48,704 bases of DNA from Ignavibacteriota bacterium (GCA_024636855.1 JAGXGG010000063.1:1-48704), one strand, 5' to 3'. Numbered from the stretch's first letter, positions 28,664 through 39,200 are shown. Made by a program: numbers and translations. Notes: generated from the sequence alone by a model not told the origin.

Positions 28664-30838
28664 ATGAAGAAAATTATATTTTTAGTTTTAATATTTAGTT
28701 CTCTATTCGCTTTTAGCAAAGATGATGGCAGAAGAGTGTACAATAGCTATGGCTTTTTCACGGGTCTAAACTATAATATGTACAGCTCAGATTTTTCTAC
28801 TCTTCCGGGAGTCCCTTGTTGTAGTCCATTGTTTGATAATGCAACTGGAGTTGGGTTAAGTATAGGATTACTTGCGGATTTCCAAACTAATAATATAATC
28901 GAATACTCAGGATTCGATTTCCGATTATCATTCGATATGCTTGATGCTGAATATAATATATTGGAGCCGAAAGCTGGGAATGTAATAAAACAAGAGCTAA
29001 TAGATATAAATAATCCATCACAAACGCCAGTGGATGATGTAGCTATTAACCACAATTTATTAATTAGTCTTAGCATTATTTCACTAGAGCCAACATTCCG
29101 ATATTCGCCTATTTATGATTTGAACCTGCATGTTGGATTCAAGTTTGGTATTCCAGTGGCTTCTTCATATAACCAGAGTTCGACTATACAATCTCCAGAT
29201 TATATTAGATTCAAAGAGGGTGGATTCAAAAGAAATGTAGCCAATGGGCCAGAGATACCTGAAATAAATGGGTTCCAATCTTCTCTTGTCCTAGGAGCGG
29301 GGTATGAATTCCCTCTTTCTAAGAAACTTTATATTGTTCCAGAAGTTCGATACTTCTTAGCTTTGAATAACGTGAACATCGACACATGGAAAGCAAATCA
29401 CGTGAGAGTTGGAGTTGCATTCAAATACTATCCAATCAAAGTAGTTGAAAAGCCAATCATAATGGATACAATTATCACGCGTGATACTACCATAGTTTAC
29501 GATGCAGAAATAGATAACCCTATCACAAATTTTGTAGATATGACTGTAAAAGAAACTAGAGATGAAACAGATGAAAGAATATTCATCACAAAAAACATAA
29601 ACGAGAAATACGAAACTTTTTTACCAGAGAAAATTACAATTGCTGCTGAGATAAAAGGGCAGATAGAAGAAGTAGAGCAAATAGTAATAGAAGAATTTGA
29701 AATGGAAGAAGGGTTCCCGCTATTACCTTATGTGTTTTTCCAAGAAGGTAAAGGGCAGTTAATAGACACTAGACAAAAACTACGATCAGCTATCCAAACT
29801 GATGATAAAGTATGGCAAAATGATGATATGATTAGTAATTTCAATGAGGATAGTCTGGCATGGAATACTCTAGGAATTCATAGCAATCTACTTAATATAA
29901 TAGGTAGTAGAATGGTAAATAACCCAAATACGCAAATCACTATAACAGGTACAAACAATAATAGTGGAGTAGAGCAAAACAATATCACTCTTTCAGAAGA
30001 GCGATCTAGTTCTGTTAAAAATTATCTAATAAATGAGTGGGTGATTGCACCAGATAGAATTAGCACTAAATCAAGGAATTTGCCATCTGTACCAGGTAAC
30101 CCCGAAACAAAAGACGGATCTGAGGAAAATCAGAGGGCAGAGATTACTTCTGATAGCTATGAGTTATTGAAGCCAGTTTTCTTGAAAGATATAGTGAAAG
30201 TATCTAATCCTCCTACTATAAATATAAAGCCAGAAGTTAGCTCTACAAATAAACGTAGCGAAATCAATTATGATTTGGAAATCAAACAAGGCATTAATAT
30301 ATTAAGAAATGTATCTAACCAACAAATAGGCAATGATGGCTATACTTGGAATATACTAGAAGAGCCTCAACCTCTGTTCGAAGAGCCGATAGAGATAACT
30401 TTAAATGCGAAAGACCAATATGGTAATAATGCAACTGACATGAAGACAACTCAGGTACAACAACTTACTATCAAGAAGAAAAGATATGAGTTGAAAGATG
30501 ATAATAGAATAGAAAAATTCGCGTTGATAGTCTTTGATTTCGATAAAGCTACCCTATCAGATAGACACAAAAAAGTACTTGACGATATCAAAACTAGAAT
30601 AGATGAAAATTCGCAAATAACTATAGAAGGGTATACTGACAGAATAGGTAGTGCAGATTATAACAAACAATTGGCTCAAAAGAGAGCAGAAGAAGTAAAA
30701 AAATATATAAATGCTGCCGAGAGCAAGGTAACACTAAAAGCGATAGGGCAAGATGAACTACTTTATGACAATGATTTACCACAAGGTAGAAACTATTCTA
30801 GAACAGTTTTAGTAAAAATTATTACTCCAATTAAATAA
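28664..30838 (+). CDS. Outer-membrane barrel protein with two OmpA-like domains, paralogous to 16203..18242
   Basis: 724 aa; C-term GYTDRIGSADYNKQLAQKRAEEVKKYI and LLYDNDLPQGRNYSRTVLVKI (paralog: LIYDNDLPEGRFYNRTVIVEI); internal FPLLPYVFFQEGKGQL...LNIIGSRM...VKNYLINEW...EENQRAEI. Confidence 0.9.
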   Translation: MKKIIFLVLIFSSLFAFSKDDGRRVYNSYGFFTGLNYNMYSSDFSTLPGVPCCSPLFDNATGVGLSIGLLADFQTNNIIEYSGFDFRLSFDMLDAEYNILEPKAGNVIKQELIDINNPSQTPVDDVAINHNLLISLSIISLEPTFRYSPIYDLNLHVGFKFGIPVASSYNQSSTIQSPDYIRFKEGGFKRNVANGPEIPEINGFQSSLVLGAGYEFPLSKKLYIVPEVRYFLALNNVNIDTWKANHVRVGVAFKYYPIKVVEKPIIMDTIITRDTTIVYDAEIDNPITNFVDMTVKETRDETDERIFITKNINEKYETFLPEKITIAAEIKGQIEEVEQIVIEEFEMEEGFPLLPYVFFQEGKGQLIDTRQKLRSAIQTDDKVWQNDDMISNFNEDSLAWNTLGIHSNLLNIIGSRMVNNPNTQITITGTNNNSGVEQNNITLSEERSSSVKNYLINEWVIAPDRISTKSRNLPSVPGNPETKDGSEENQRAEITSDSYELLKPVFLKDIVKVSNPPTINIKPEVSSTNKRSEINYDLEIKQGINILRNVSNQQIGNDGYTWNILEEPQPLFEEPIEITLNAKDQYGNNATDMKTTQVQQLTIKKKRYELKDDNRIEKFALIVFDFDKATLSDRHKKVLDDIKTRIDENSQITIEGYTDRIGSADYNKQLAQKRAEEVKKYINAAESKVTLKAIGQDELLYDNDLPQGRNYSRTVLVKIITPIK

Positions 30839-30904
30839 AAGTGTAACTAAATTGCTATTCAGATTGTCTATAATACAACAAAGCAAAAGCAAGACAAAAA
30901 TCTA

Positions 30905-31468
30905 ATGTTTAATTCAAAGAAATATGACCCAGATATAGAGCTAGATGAAGCGGTAGAAAACCTGAGAAAAGGTAGTGCCGAGGCATTTCAGATACTATAT
31001 CATAAGTATCATAACAGAGTTTATAGATTCTGCTTGCGTATGCTTGGTTCTGAATCAATGGCGAAAGATGCCTTCCAAGAAACTTTTGTGAAAATTTATG
31101 AAAAGCGAGAATCATTCAAAGGTGATAATTTTGCTGCTTGGTTGTTCACAATAGCTAGACATAATTGCTACAATATGCTTAGAGCTAAAAAAGAGTATGC
31201 TAGTTTCGATGAGACTTATCATCATGCAAAAACACAGAGAACAACTGATTTTGGATTAAAACAAGCGCTGGAAGAAGCTATTAATAGTCTTCCTAACTCA
31301 CTCAAAGAAGCATTTATCTTACGAGAATATGAAGAGCTTTCGTACCAAGAAATTGCAGATATTTTGGAAATAGAACTTTCTTTGGCCAAAATAAGAGTGT
31401 TCAGAGCAAGAAAAAAACTTAGACTAATATTAAAACCCTTAATGAAAGAATTAGATGAACATAGATAA
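30905..31468 (+). CDS. ECF-type RNA polymerase sigma factor
   Basis: AFQILYHKYHNRVYRFCLRMLGSESMAKDAFQETFVKIYEKRESFKGDNFAAWLFTIARHNCYNMLR (region 2) and AFILREYEELSYQEIADILEIELSLAKIRVFRARKKLR (region 4). Confidence 0.95.
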   Translation: MFNSKKYDPDIELDEAVENLRKGSAEAFQILYHKYHNRVYRFCLRMLGSESMAKDAFQETFVKIYEKRESFKGDNFAAWLFTIARHNCYNMLRAKKEYASFDETYHHAKTQRTTDFGLKQALEEAINSLPNSLKEAFILREYEELSYQEIADILEIELSLAKIRVFRARKKLRLILKPLMKELDEHR

Positions 31469-32750
31469 TTTAATATCGAAATATCTAGATGGTGAGCTTA
31501 CTGAAAATGAAGATTTACAGTTACGCAATCTCATTACTTCTAACGATAATGCTCGTGATATATTCAATACTTATATTGATCTTCATATAGCATCAAAAGA
31601 AGATGCCAAATCAATAACTACTCCTGATAGCTTGAAAAGCGAAACAGAAGATTTGGTGATGATGGCGATAATGAGTGCTTCAGCTATGCCAGCTAAAACA
31701 ACGAAAAGTTTAAATATATTTAATCTGTTCCCTAGACAACTGGTCTCTATGGTAGCAGCACTTCTGTTAATCACATTTACATATACTTCGGATATGAATA
31801 TATTTAAGAATGTTATACCTTCTTATAGTAAAGCAGAAATGGTAATAGAATTACCTCTCGTTTCTAGTAGAGAAGTTAATATTAGTACTGCATCTAATTC
31901 TGCGTCTAATAATAGTACTCAATCTTTTGCTAATAATGAAGTTAAAGAATTTATAATAAATACTGACGCAAATACTAATGATATCGAATCTATCACTATA
32001 GCAAATGCAGAATCAATATCTTATATAACTCAAAAAGATAATCTAAACATAAATGATAGTGATGCAGATACTAAAATTATTGCTTCGGATAATAGTAATG
32101 ACTTACTAAATAAAAATCTTAATCCGACTTTCACTATATTAGACGAGAATACAACTTCATCTAATATGCAATATGGTGATATAGTGAATAAACTAGGACA
32201 ATCTCAAAATAATTTAGCTATTAATAATATTCAGTTGACTGCTTTTACTTCTAGTCCTTACACTTTATATGGATTTGATGATAAAGCAAACGCTTCTATT
32301 AGTTCTTATTCTCAAGCCATATCAGTTAACTTAAACGAAGAGACTAGTATTGGACTTGAGATCGGCTATTCAGATATAGCATATAGAGCAGAAACTTTTA
32401 CACACACAAATGTACTAGATAAATATGGACGTGAGACTGGACAACAAATAGTATTCAGAACTGAAAGAGACAAAGATTATGCAATGTATTGGGGACAAAT
32501 GTTCGTCCAATCACAATTATATAAAATAGATGACTTCGATCTTGGGCTTAGATTGGGGTTAGGTCTTTCTGAAAGTGGGTTAACTAGTAATTCTAGATTA
32601 CTTGCTTCGTATGAGTTAGTAAGTGGAATTAAGTTAACTGCAGGTACAGAATTTAACTACTTTACTGTAGCTTTACCGCAACTAGTTAACTCATATACTC
32701 AGAATTATTATAGTTTCTCTATGGTTTATGGATTGCAATTTAATTTCTAA
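31455..32750 (+). CDS. Anti-sigma-like protein with single TM, long polar linker and C-terminal beta-barrel-like domain
   Basis: Overlaps sigma gene by 14 nt; N-term LISKYLDGELTENEDLQLRNLITSNDNARDIFNTYIDLH resembles anti-sigma N-domains; TM LVSMVAALLLITFTYT; Ser/Asn/Asp-rich linker; C-term alternating beta pattern ending LQFNF. Confidence 0.8.
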   Translation: MNIDNLISKYLDGELTENEDLQLRNLITSNDNARDIFNTYIDLHIASKEDAKSITTPDSLKSETEDLVMMAIMSASAMPAKTTKSLNIFNLFPRQLVSMVAALLLITFTYTSDMNIFKNVIPSYSKAEMVIELPLVSSREVNISTASNSASNNSTQSFANNEVKEFIINTDANTNDIESITIANAESISYITQKDNLNINDSDADTKIIASDNSNDLLNKNLNPTFTILDENTTSSNMQYGDIVNKLGQSQNNLAINNIQLTAFTSSPYTLYGFDDKANASISSYSQAISVNLNEETSIGLEIGYSDIAYRAETFTHTNVLDKYGRETGQQIVFRTERDKDYAMYWGQMFVQSQLYKIDDFDLGLRLGLGLSESGLTSNSRLLASYELVSGIKLTAGTEFNYFTVALPQLVNSYTQNYYSFSMVYGLQFNF

Positions 32751-32776
32751 ATTGTTAAAAAGCTGTAAAGATATTT

Positions 32777-32796
32777 CAACACAATTAGTGTTGTTT
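32777..32796 (+). terminator. Weak terminator-like hairpin
   Basis: CAACAC-AATTA-GTGTTG-TTT downstream of 32750. Confidence 0.4.
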
Positions 32797-32809
32797 AAAA
32801 AAAAACTAT

Positions 32810-32817
32810 TATATTTG
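32810..32817 (+). promoter_or_regulatory. Candidate Bacteroidota-type -7 element (TATATTTG)
   Basis: Matches TAnnTTTG upstream of the TonB receptor; no convincing -33 element. Confidence 0.3.
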
Positions 32818-32986
32818 AAACAGGGCTTAAAATGAATAATCACTTTATTAAGTAAATAAAACAATATAAATCGAACAAGATTTTTATATTTTCTTTTATT
32901 ACATTACTTATCTCTCGTAGTTATTCCGCTTTTTGCCTATTGAATTCTAAAATTTGAAAAAAATTAATTTATTAGGAGTTTATATC

Positions 32987-35900
32987 ATGCTGAGAATAGC
33001 ATTAATAGCAATATTAAGTCTTGCATTTATTATACCGCAGTCGCTCACTGCAGGTGTAAACGGAACCGTAAAAGGTGAAGTTGTTGACGAAAATGGTAAT
33101 CCTGCGATTGGAGCATCAGTACTTTTGGTAGGAACTACACAAGGAGCTTACGTAAAAGCAAATGGTAAATTCGCTATACCTGGTGTTAGAGCTGGCTCAT
33201 ATGAATTGAAAGTTTCTTATGCTGGATATGAGCCAACGATTAAGAAAATAAATGTAAGTGCTGATCAAACAACTGATGTAGATTTCAAGCTTAAGACATT
33301 TACAAGTGAAGAAATTGTTGTTACTACTAAGATGGTTGAAAAAACCCAAGTTGGTTCAAATATGATTTTCGATAAAAATGCACTTGAAAGAACAGCTACT
33401 GCAGGTGTTACTTCTTTAGTAACTCAATCTTCTGGTGTTACTAATAGTGGAAACGGATATAATATCCGAGGTATGAGAGCAGAAGATACACAAGTATTAG
33501 TTGATGGTCTTGATATGGGTAATCAATTTACTGGTGGATTTGGTGGTTCTGGTACAGCTTACGCACCAATGGTTTCTCAATATGCTACAGAAGAAGTTCA
33601 AGTGAAAAAAGGTGGTACTGGTGCACAACAAGGTAATGCTGTTGGTGGTACTGTTAATACTGTAGTTAAAACTGGTAATTCAGAAAGTTATGAAGGCTTT
33701 ATTGCTTATAGAGCTGATTTACCTTCTTTAAATGGTTCTCAAGGTCAAGGAGTCGATTTGATTGCCAATGGGAATTCATTTGATATAATTGAACAAGGAG
33801 AAGGTAGACAGCTAGAAGGTGATAATCTTTCGAATTTTGAATTTGGTGTAGGTGGACCTATTCCAGGTTTAGATAAAGCTTTAAATACAGCTACCTTCTA
33901 TTTAACTGGTAGATACGAATTTAGACAAAATAGAGCTTCGACTTACGAATACTATGCTCCAGTGGTAAATGATTTTGGTGGAAATGAAATAATGGGTGGT
34001 GAAAATCTAGGACAAATAGATAACCAAAGATCTTGGGTTAAAAACATCACTGGTAGATTAACTTTTGGTGTTTCTGATAATATTAGTTTAACAGTTGGTG
34101 GACAACTTGGGCAAACAAATTTGGAAAGTCAAGGTTTAAATACATTGTATATGGATCAAGAAGGTGTAATGGATGGCGTATCGAATGGAATAGAAGAGAG
34201 ATTCGCCAAACTTAATGTAACTAACACAGATGTTAATAATGTATTCGTTAAAATGACACATTCATTTTCTGAAGCTTCAGCTTTTTATGATATTAGATTA
34301 TCTTCTAATATAAATAATGATATGATAGGAAGAAGAGCGAATCCAGGTTCAGACCCATCATTTTTCGGTGGCTTTGATATAATGATTCCAACGGATGAAT
34401 ATGCAAGGGATCCAGATACTAGACAATTAACTTTTGGATTGAGGGATAATATACCTGACCAATATACTCCAATATTCACTAGAAAACTTCCAAACGATGG
34501 AAGTTCTGTAGCATCTAAGGAAGATTATTATGTAGCTAATCCGCTTACTGGTTACGTTGAATCTACACCCATTTCGACATTCAGAAATCCTTATGGATCA
34601 GACCAGTTTTTCACTGGACACGGTAGTTACGGATTCCAATTTAGACAAGGTAATTACTTACAAGCCGATGGTAATTTTACAAAGTATATTTCTGGTGATA
34701 GATTTGAACATAATATACAAATGGGTTTTGAATTGAGAACATATACAATGGGGTTTCATTCTAATTCAAGCCCTACAACTTCCGAAACTGTTGATGTATA
34801 TTCATCAGAATTTGGTGGTAATATTTACACTCCTAATCAAGAAATATATGAATTGACAAGTGATGAATTTCGTCCATTTAGAGCTGGTGTGTTTGTACAG
34901 GATCAAATTTCATTCGAAGGTATAATTATAACACCAGGTATGAGATTTGATATGTTTAATGCAAATGCAGTTTATAGAACAGAACTTTTCCCATTGCCTG
35001 CAATCGATGAAGTTGACAAGTTTAGTGAAACTGAAGCAAAGATTATGATTAGCCCGCGTTTAAATGCTAGTTATCCGATTACAGATCAGTCAATATTCAA
35101 AATGAACTTTGGTATTTATTACCAAATGCCTCAGCTGCAATATATGTTTGATGGAGCTAATTTAGTTGCTGAAAATATTAGAAGACCAATTATAGGTAAT
35201 CCTAACATAGAGCCTCAAAGAACAAATAAATATGAAGTTGGATATACTACAGCATTAACAGAAGATTTTGCATTGGATATCAATGCATATTATAATGATA
35301 TTTATAATCAATTAGGTTATGCGTATATAGCAGATGCTAATCCATATTATCTAGCTGAAGTTGGGCAGTATGGTACGAACAAAGGTGTTGAAATTGATTT
35401 AAGAAAAAGAGTAAGAGATCATTTTGGATTTAGAATTGCTTACACATTAGGTTCTATTCGAGGAACCAGTGCTGAAGCAAGATCAAGTACTAATTTAAAT
35501 TTTGATCCCATAACTAGTAATCCTACATTACCTTTGGCTACTATTAGGCTAGGGAGAGATATTACACATAGATTAACAACGGTTGTGAATTTTGATTGGG
35601 GAACAGAAGAAGGTCCTTCGATTGGTGGTATTCACTTGTTAGAGAATGCATATATAACATTTACAGGAAACTTTAATTCGGGCTCTCCATATACTTTGAC
35701 AACCATAAATGGAATTGGTCAACTTTCAGAAATAAATGCTCTTGAAGGTCCTGCAAGGTGGAGTATTGATACTAGACTAGGAAAAAGATTTCAATTAAGC
35801 GACCTATTCGGTGAAGGAATGGGTAATTCATCTGTAGAGATATATGTCGATATATTCAATACTACTAATAGAACAGAAGCTGTTGCTGTATATGGTGGTA

Positions 35901-36196
35901 CACAAAGTACTTTAGATGATGGAACTTTAAAAGTTAGAAATCAAGGTAGTTTTTCACCAAATACATTCTATGATCAAAGTAATCCAGCGGTTGCTGCTTC
36001 TTATGCTCCTAGACAGTATAATCAATTCGGTGAAAGACATTACTTTATTGCAGCTGACATAGATCAAAATGGGATTGTAACTAGAGAAGAGCAATATGAG
36101 AATTTTGTTAACACTCTAAATGAAACAAGATATAAAAATAAACCTCTATATCAATTACCAAGAACTATATTTTTTGGTGCTGTAATTAGGTTCTAA
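32987..36196 (+). CDS. TonB-dependent receptor with N-terminal carboxypeptidase-regulatory-like domain (ORF track start 32954 is TTG; ATG 32987 preferred)
   Basis: GTVKGEVVDENGNPAIGASVLLVGTTQGAYVKANGKFAIPGVRAGSYELKVSYAGYE; plug-like YNIRGMRAEDTQVLVDGLDMGNQF; C-term PRTIFFGAVIRF; AGGAG RBS before ATG 32987. Confidence 0.92.
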   Translation: MLRIALIAILSLAFIIPQSLTAGVNGTVKGEVVDENGNPAIGASVLLVGTTQGAYVKANGKFAIPGVRAGSYELKVSYAGYEPTIKKINVSADQTTDVDFKLKTFTSEEIVVTTKMVEKTQVGSNMIFDKNALERTATAGVTSLVTQSSGVTNSGNGYNIRGMRAEDTQVLVDGLDMGNQFTGGFGGSGTAYAPMVSQYATEEVQVKKGGTGAQQGNAVGGTVNTVVKTGNSESYEGFIAYRADLPSLNGSQGQGVDLIANGNSFDIIEQGEGRQLEGDNLSNFEFGVGGPIPGLDKALNTATFYLTGRYEFRQNRASTYEYYAPVVNDFGGNEIMGGENLGQIDNQRSWVKNITGRLTFGVSDNISLTVGGQLGQTNLESQGLNTLYMDQEGVMDGVSNGIEERFAKLNVTNTDVNNVFVKMTHSFSEASAFYDIRLSSNINNDMIGRRANPGSDPSFFGGFDIMIPTDEYARDPDTRQLTFGLRDNIPDQYTPIFTRKLPNDGSSVASKEDYYVANPLTGYVESTPISTFRNPYGSDQFFTGHGSYGFQFRQGNYLQADGNFTKYISGDRFEHNIQMGFELRTYTMGFHSNSSPTTSETVDVYSSEFGGNIYTPNQEIYELTSDEFRPFRAGVFVQDQISFEGIIITPGMRFDMFNANAVYRTELFPLPAIDEVDKFSETEAKIMISPRLNASYPITDQSIFKMNFGIYYQMPQLQYMFDGANLVAENIRRPIIGNPNIEPQRTNKYEVGYTTALTEDFALDINAYYNDIYNQLGYAYIADANPYYLAEVGQYGTNKGVEIDLRKRVRDHFGFRIAYTLGSIRGTSAEARSSTNLNFDPITSNPTLPLATIRLGRDITHRLTTVVNFDWGTEEGPSIGGIHLLENAYITFTGNFNSGSPYTLTTINGIGQLSEINALEGPARWSIDTRLGKRFQLSDLFGEGMGNSSVEIYVDIFNTTNRTEAVAVYGGTQSTLDDGTLKVRNQGSFSPNTFYDQSNPAVAASYAPRQYNQFGERHYFIAADIDQNGIVTREEQYENFVNTLNETRYKNKPLYQLPRTIFFGAVIRF

Positions 36197-36228
36197 ATAA
36201 GATAAAAAATTAATTATTAGGAGTTTAT

Positions 36229-39200
36229 ATGAATTTTCTAAAGAAAATTATTTTCATTTCACTAATGTTGTCATTTGCAATGCAAATAGCACAAGCATTA
36301 CCAAATGAAAAATACATGAAGAAAAAGGAAAACCAGGTTCAGAGAGATCCATTAGGATTTCTTGATTACCAAAAAAATACCTTGAGTAATATTGAGACAG
36401 TTATTTCTAATTTTGGTATGATTGGTCATGATAAACCTAGAGGAATTGGTTCGGGTTATTTCCCTAGAAATTCGCGTAATCAATACATATATGGTGGTGG
36501 TATTTGGTATGCTGCACAAAAGAAAATACCTTATTATGATAGCACAACTCAACAAATTGAATATAACTTAGGCAAGTTAGTTTCTGTATCTTATGACCCT
36601 AGTGTTGCTGATTCGTGGCAAACTCCTGGAAGAATAGAAGATGGAGATTTATCTGAAAAAGATCCAGAGAAATATAAAGTATTCTTTTCTACAGATTATT
36701 CTAGAACAACGGGTAAGGCACTAGATCCTTCTGATAGTGACACACCATATTGGCCTATTTGGGATACTAATCCTGATGATACAGTTGGATACAGTCGTTA
36801 CTTCGGATATTATCAATATGATGAATTAGATAGAAGACAATCTAAATACCCGAAAGGACCATCAATGATTTCGGGTGAAGATATATTCACTACTTATAAT
36901 GATTTAGATGTTTCACAATATGTAGGTTCTATTTCACAAAGAAGATTACAAGGTTATCCCCTAGGATTACAATATGAATTTACAATATATTCATGGGGAT
37001 TTGGTAGATACCAAAACTTCTTCTTCTGTCTATATGATGTAATTAATATGTCAGAAGATACCCTTTATGATTGCTGGTTAGCACCTATCATGGATGTTGA
37101 TTTGGCAAGAAGACCATTTGAGATTCCTGGAGCTTCTAATGATAGAGTAAGTTATTGGTACGAAGACCCTGAATTCAACTTAGCTTATCAATTTACTAAT
37201 GGAGAATTTGGTGAGCAAGGACAAGGTTTTGGATATCTTGGTTTTGACTTCCTAGAATCTCCAACAATAATTAGACCTCCATTATTAGACGGAGATGGTA
37301 ATTTACAAGAAGAAATAAAATGCGTAGATTTAGGAAATGGAGTAGAATTATGTGATACTACATATATAGCTGATGAAACTCACCCAGATTATAAGTTTTT
37401 AAGAAAGGATTCAGCATTTTATGATAATTCGAATCAACTAGGATTGGTGACATTTAAAAATTGGAATGCACAAGAAGATATAGACGAAGATGTAGCTAGA
37501 TACAATTATCTTTCAGAAGGTGTAACTGACGTTGACTTTGGTCCTGGTGATAAAAGATTTATGATGGCTACTGGGGCATTTCACATGCGTCCTGGAGATA
37601 CATCAAGAACTGTAGTTTGTATTATGATTGCAACACCTTCTAAAACAGGTGATGCGGATGGTACTATAGAAGATAGACAAGGTCTTAAATCTTTAGATAT
37701 ATTTGCTCAGGAAGTCTATGACAATAATTTTAGAGCTCCTAGACCTCCAGATGCAGCTCAGATAAAATATTATAAAGCATTGAATAATGGTATTACTATA
37801 GCATGGGATTCTACTTCAGAGATGTCATTTGATAGAGAAGAAGCTGGACTAGATTTCTTAGGTTATAGAATAGACAGAGGAAGAGTTGCAGATTTAGATA
37901 CATTTAATATTAGCCAAATTTCACCTAATACTCAGTACCCTCGTGGTGCTGGACCATATGGTTGGAAACAGGTTGCTTTATATCAACTTCCACTCCCATT
38001 TAGACAATCAACTAGAATAATTACAGATCCTAACTTAGGTAATGCTGCTATTGATTCATTCTTAATAGTTGGTCCTACTTTTGATAGAAATGGTGTTATA
38101 GATGATACTAGTGCTATTCGAGTAATTAGACATGGACAGGGTGTTTTATTCCACCCTATGGCGAATACATATAGAGTAAGTAACAGATATATACCATCTA
38201 TAGCGGGTATCAATCCTATTGCACCTTGGGGTGAGCATTATAAAACTTTGGCAGATGCTGATTTTGATCAAGCGGATTATAATAGTTATAGAGTCACTTA
38301 TGATGCAAGTAATCCTCAGAGACTATTTGATTCTGCGTTAGTAGGTGTAATCAAATTTGATAGAGCAAGAGTACCTTATAATCCTTTGTTCTTTGATAAT
38401 TACACTTTCGAAGTTTCGAAAACATATAAGGAAAGAGTATTAGATTCAATCGCTATAGATGGAATTGCTGTAAGGTATGTAACTACAAAAGTTAAGAACC
38501 CGAATGGTACTGATAGTATAACTGTAGAGACATCTGTAGTTGATTCTGTTTATTTTACAAGATCAGGTAGAATATTAAAAAATGGTGGTTCTGATAAATA
38601 TATACTAGATGGGGCACTTCCAATATCTAATTTTGCACTCGCAATGAATGATTCTGTTCGTGTTAAGAGAGCTTTAGATTCACTTTATTCTTATATACAA
38701 ACAGGGAAAGTAGTATATGAATTCTATGATTTTGAATCCGATACTGCGATTAAGAATAACATAATTGCTCCTTATATGAAGTTGATTACAAATAATAGAA
38801 CATTCACTGATATAGGTGATGATAATAGAGATGGTGTTTTTTCAAATACATCAGATTTTGATAATACAGAAAAACTTATAAATAATACTCCTTACTACTA
38901 TAGAGTATTAGCTTATGACCAAGGTGATGCTAGTCAACCAACACCAAGAAAAATAAATACAAGTGTCCCAAATGTAAATGAAATAGAAGCATTCCCTGAA
39001 GCCGTAGAAGTTGGATCAAAATTAAAATTTGAAATAATAGATATGGATTCCAGTAAATTCAATGGTCTATATGATTTCGAATTCTTTGCTATTGATGAAG
39101 ATAGAGCGAAGCAGCTATTCTTAGGTGACACTCTTGAATTAGATTTCCAAGTACAATGGAATCATTTCACTGCAAATCTACAAGTAAGAGATGATCAACA

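Noticed and set aside
36352-36555. Antisense ORF in the 1568-aa CDS (and similar ones at 37983 and 38934)
   Set aside because: Overlapped by a long, clearly coding frame
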